A stretch of DNA of 5,711 bases, from contig JAAXHX010000208.1 of assembly GCA_012270635.1 (NCBI GenBank), forward strand, positions 1 to 5,711. Reading direction: 5' to 3'. How positions within the stretch are numbered: the stretch's first letter is position 1; every line of letters starts with the position of its first letter. The DNA is from Dehalococcoidia bacterium (lineage in GTDB: Bacteria > Chloroflexota > Dehalococcoidia > Plut-88900). Shown here one piece after another: positions 4,752 to 5,711 of this stretch. Below the pieces are notes generated by a model. The model did no database searches. It saw only the letters and a program-made list of their open reading frames with translations, and was not told where the DNA came from. The position numbers and the translations under genes were made by a program.

Positions 4752-5711
4752 TCATCCCTGGACCGGGGCCCTTCTCCGGTAGACCGCCAGCAGTATCGCC
4801 GTCGCCACCAGGGCCAGGGGTGTAAATGCGCTTATGAACAGACCCAGCCTCAGGTCCCCCGCCGTCTCCTCGACGAAACCCACCAGTAGCGGGCCCACGG
4901 CTCCGCCTCCCCACAGGGCCGTGAAGACCGTGGCCGATGCCACGGCCACCTCCCTCGGCGTGATCCCCGGCAGGTTGAACACCCTGGTAATGAGTATCGG
5001 GAAGAAGCTGAACATCACCCCGCCGACTATCCAGAGCAGCACCAGCAGGGGAAACGAGTCCGTCGATATCAGGCCTATGTAAGCCAGGGCCTGGCCCACC
5101 CCGCACGCCAGCAGGACCGAAGTCGTGTGTCTTGCGAAGAAGGAAATAGCCACCACTCCCAGCTCTGCGGGCGCCATGGCAAAAGTGCCTATCCCCATCA
5201 GCACACCTGCCGTCTGCACGTCTATCCCGTGCTCCTCCAGGACGAATCTGGGCCAGAAATTCCCGAAGGCCAGCCGGGCCAACAGCATCCCAAACATTCC
5301 CAGGCAGATGAACCACACCTCCCGGTACTTGAAGACGCTGCGTATGGGAGTCCCTTCCTCTTCTCCTTCCCCCCTCCCCCGAGACCCCGGCCTTCCCCCG
5401 TCCTTGCCCAGCGCCAGCCACAGCAACGCCGAGACCAGCACCACACCCGCCCACATGAACATCGTTTGTCGCCATCCCCCAAGCCAGCCGAGCAGGAAGG
5501 GGATCAATATGGTCCCGGCGCCCATCAGCACGTCCACTATCGCCACCGTGAACCCGTTGGCCAGCCCGAATCGACGCTTGGATATCAGCTGAATTATCAG
5601 GATGTTCCGCGGTGACTGGCACGCCTGTAAGACTATACCCAGCCCCATCCGAGACAGCAGCAGGACCCCGAATCCCGGCGCCCCTCCCGCCAGTGCAATC
5701 AGTCCCGACGC
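4752..5711 (-). CDS. Major facilitator superfamily transporter (N-terminus beyond window)
   Basis: The frame is open from the right edge (codon 5711-5709) to TGA at 4754-4752, giving 319 residues. It is a polytopic membrane protein with MFS layout. The visible part starts near the end of TM3. TM4 includes LLLSRMGLGIVLQA (17-30), followed by the charged loop SKRRFGLANGF (44-54), typical between TM4 and TM5. TM5 and TM6 end at about residue 101. A long polar, Gly/Arg/Glu-rich loop (102-126) is the central cytoplasmic loop, and six further hydrophobic segments (about 130-311) make up TM7-12, ending VYRRRAPVQG. The substrate cannot be assigned; no family-specific motif stands out. It lies 77 bases upstream of the lipoprotein gene on the same strand, so they may share a transcript. 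At least two and a half membrane spans and the start are missing. Confidence 0.88.
   Translation of the reverse strand, partial: ASGLIALAGGAPGFGVLLLSRMGLGIVLQACQSPRNILIIQLISKRRFGLANGFTVAIVDVLMGAGTILIPFLLGWLGGWRQTMFMWAGVVLVSALLWLALGKDGGRPGSRGRGEGEEEGTPIRSVFKYREVWFICLGMFGMLLARLAFGNFWPRFVLEEHGIDVQTAGVLMGIGTFAMAPAELGVVAISFFARHTTSVLLACGVGQALAYIGLISTDSFPLLVLLWIVGGVMFSFFPILITRVFNLPGITPREVAVASATVFTALWGGGAVGPLLVGFVEETAGDLRLGLFISAFTPLALVATAILLAVYRRRAPVQG

Noticed and set aside
4675..5622. Upstream extension of the lipoprotein frame giving a single 598-residue product
   Set aside because: The first 316 residues are a low-complexity Gly/Arg-rich alternate frame of the MFS gene, whose own frame has clear membrane spans. 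The lipoprotein signal sequence begins at 4674.

Overview
The window is a GC-rich bacterial stretch dominated by a ribosomal and transcription gene cluster on the + strand. From left to right it holds the 3' end of tuf (EF-Tu), then rpmG (L33), secE, nusG, rplK (L11), rplA (L1), a 216-base regulatory leader, rplJ (L10) and rplL (L7/L12). Two genes follow on the - strand: a predicted lipoprotein of unknown family, and upstream of it an MFS transporter that runs off the right edge. Every + strand gene belongs to a universally recognisable family, and all reading frames look intact.

The + genes form one co-directional block with short gaps of roughly 20 to 60 bases. The exception is the rplA-rplJ gap. 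It carries a sequence matching the L10 leader, the RNA element bound by the L10-(L7/L12) complex, followed by two further hairpins. The second of these resembles a transcription attenuator, so rplJ-rplL is probably feedback-controlled separately from the genes before it. The products work together: EF-Tu delivers aminoacyl-tRNA, L10/L12 form the stalk that recruits EF-Tu and EF-G, L11 and L1 build the stalk base and the E-site stalk, NusG couples transcription with translation, and SecE is part of the secretion channel.

rplL is not followed by rpoB-rpoC as in most bacteria. Its stop codon lies 9 bases from the stop codon of a convergent gene. The cluster tuf-rpmG-secE-nusG-rplK-rplA-rplJ-rplL detached from rpoBC, a GC-rich genome and a monoderm-style lipoprotein would fit a Chloroflexota (Dehalococcoidia-like) bacterium. 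That placement is a weak inference from recalled gene order, not a phylogenetic result.

The - strand pair (MFS transporter then lipoprotein, 77 bases apart) is probably a small accessory unit unrelated to translation. I see no mobile element, CRISPR array, tRNA or rRNA. I also see no convincing evidence of an undescribed system. The most interesting parts are the rplJL leader with possible alternative folds, the missing rpoBC and the uncharacterised lipoprotein.
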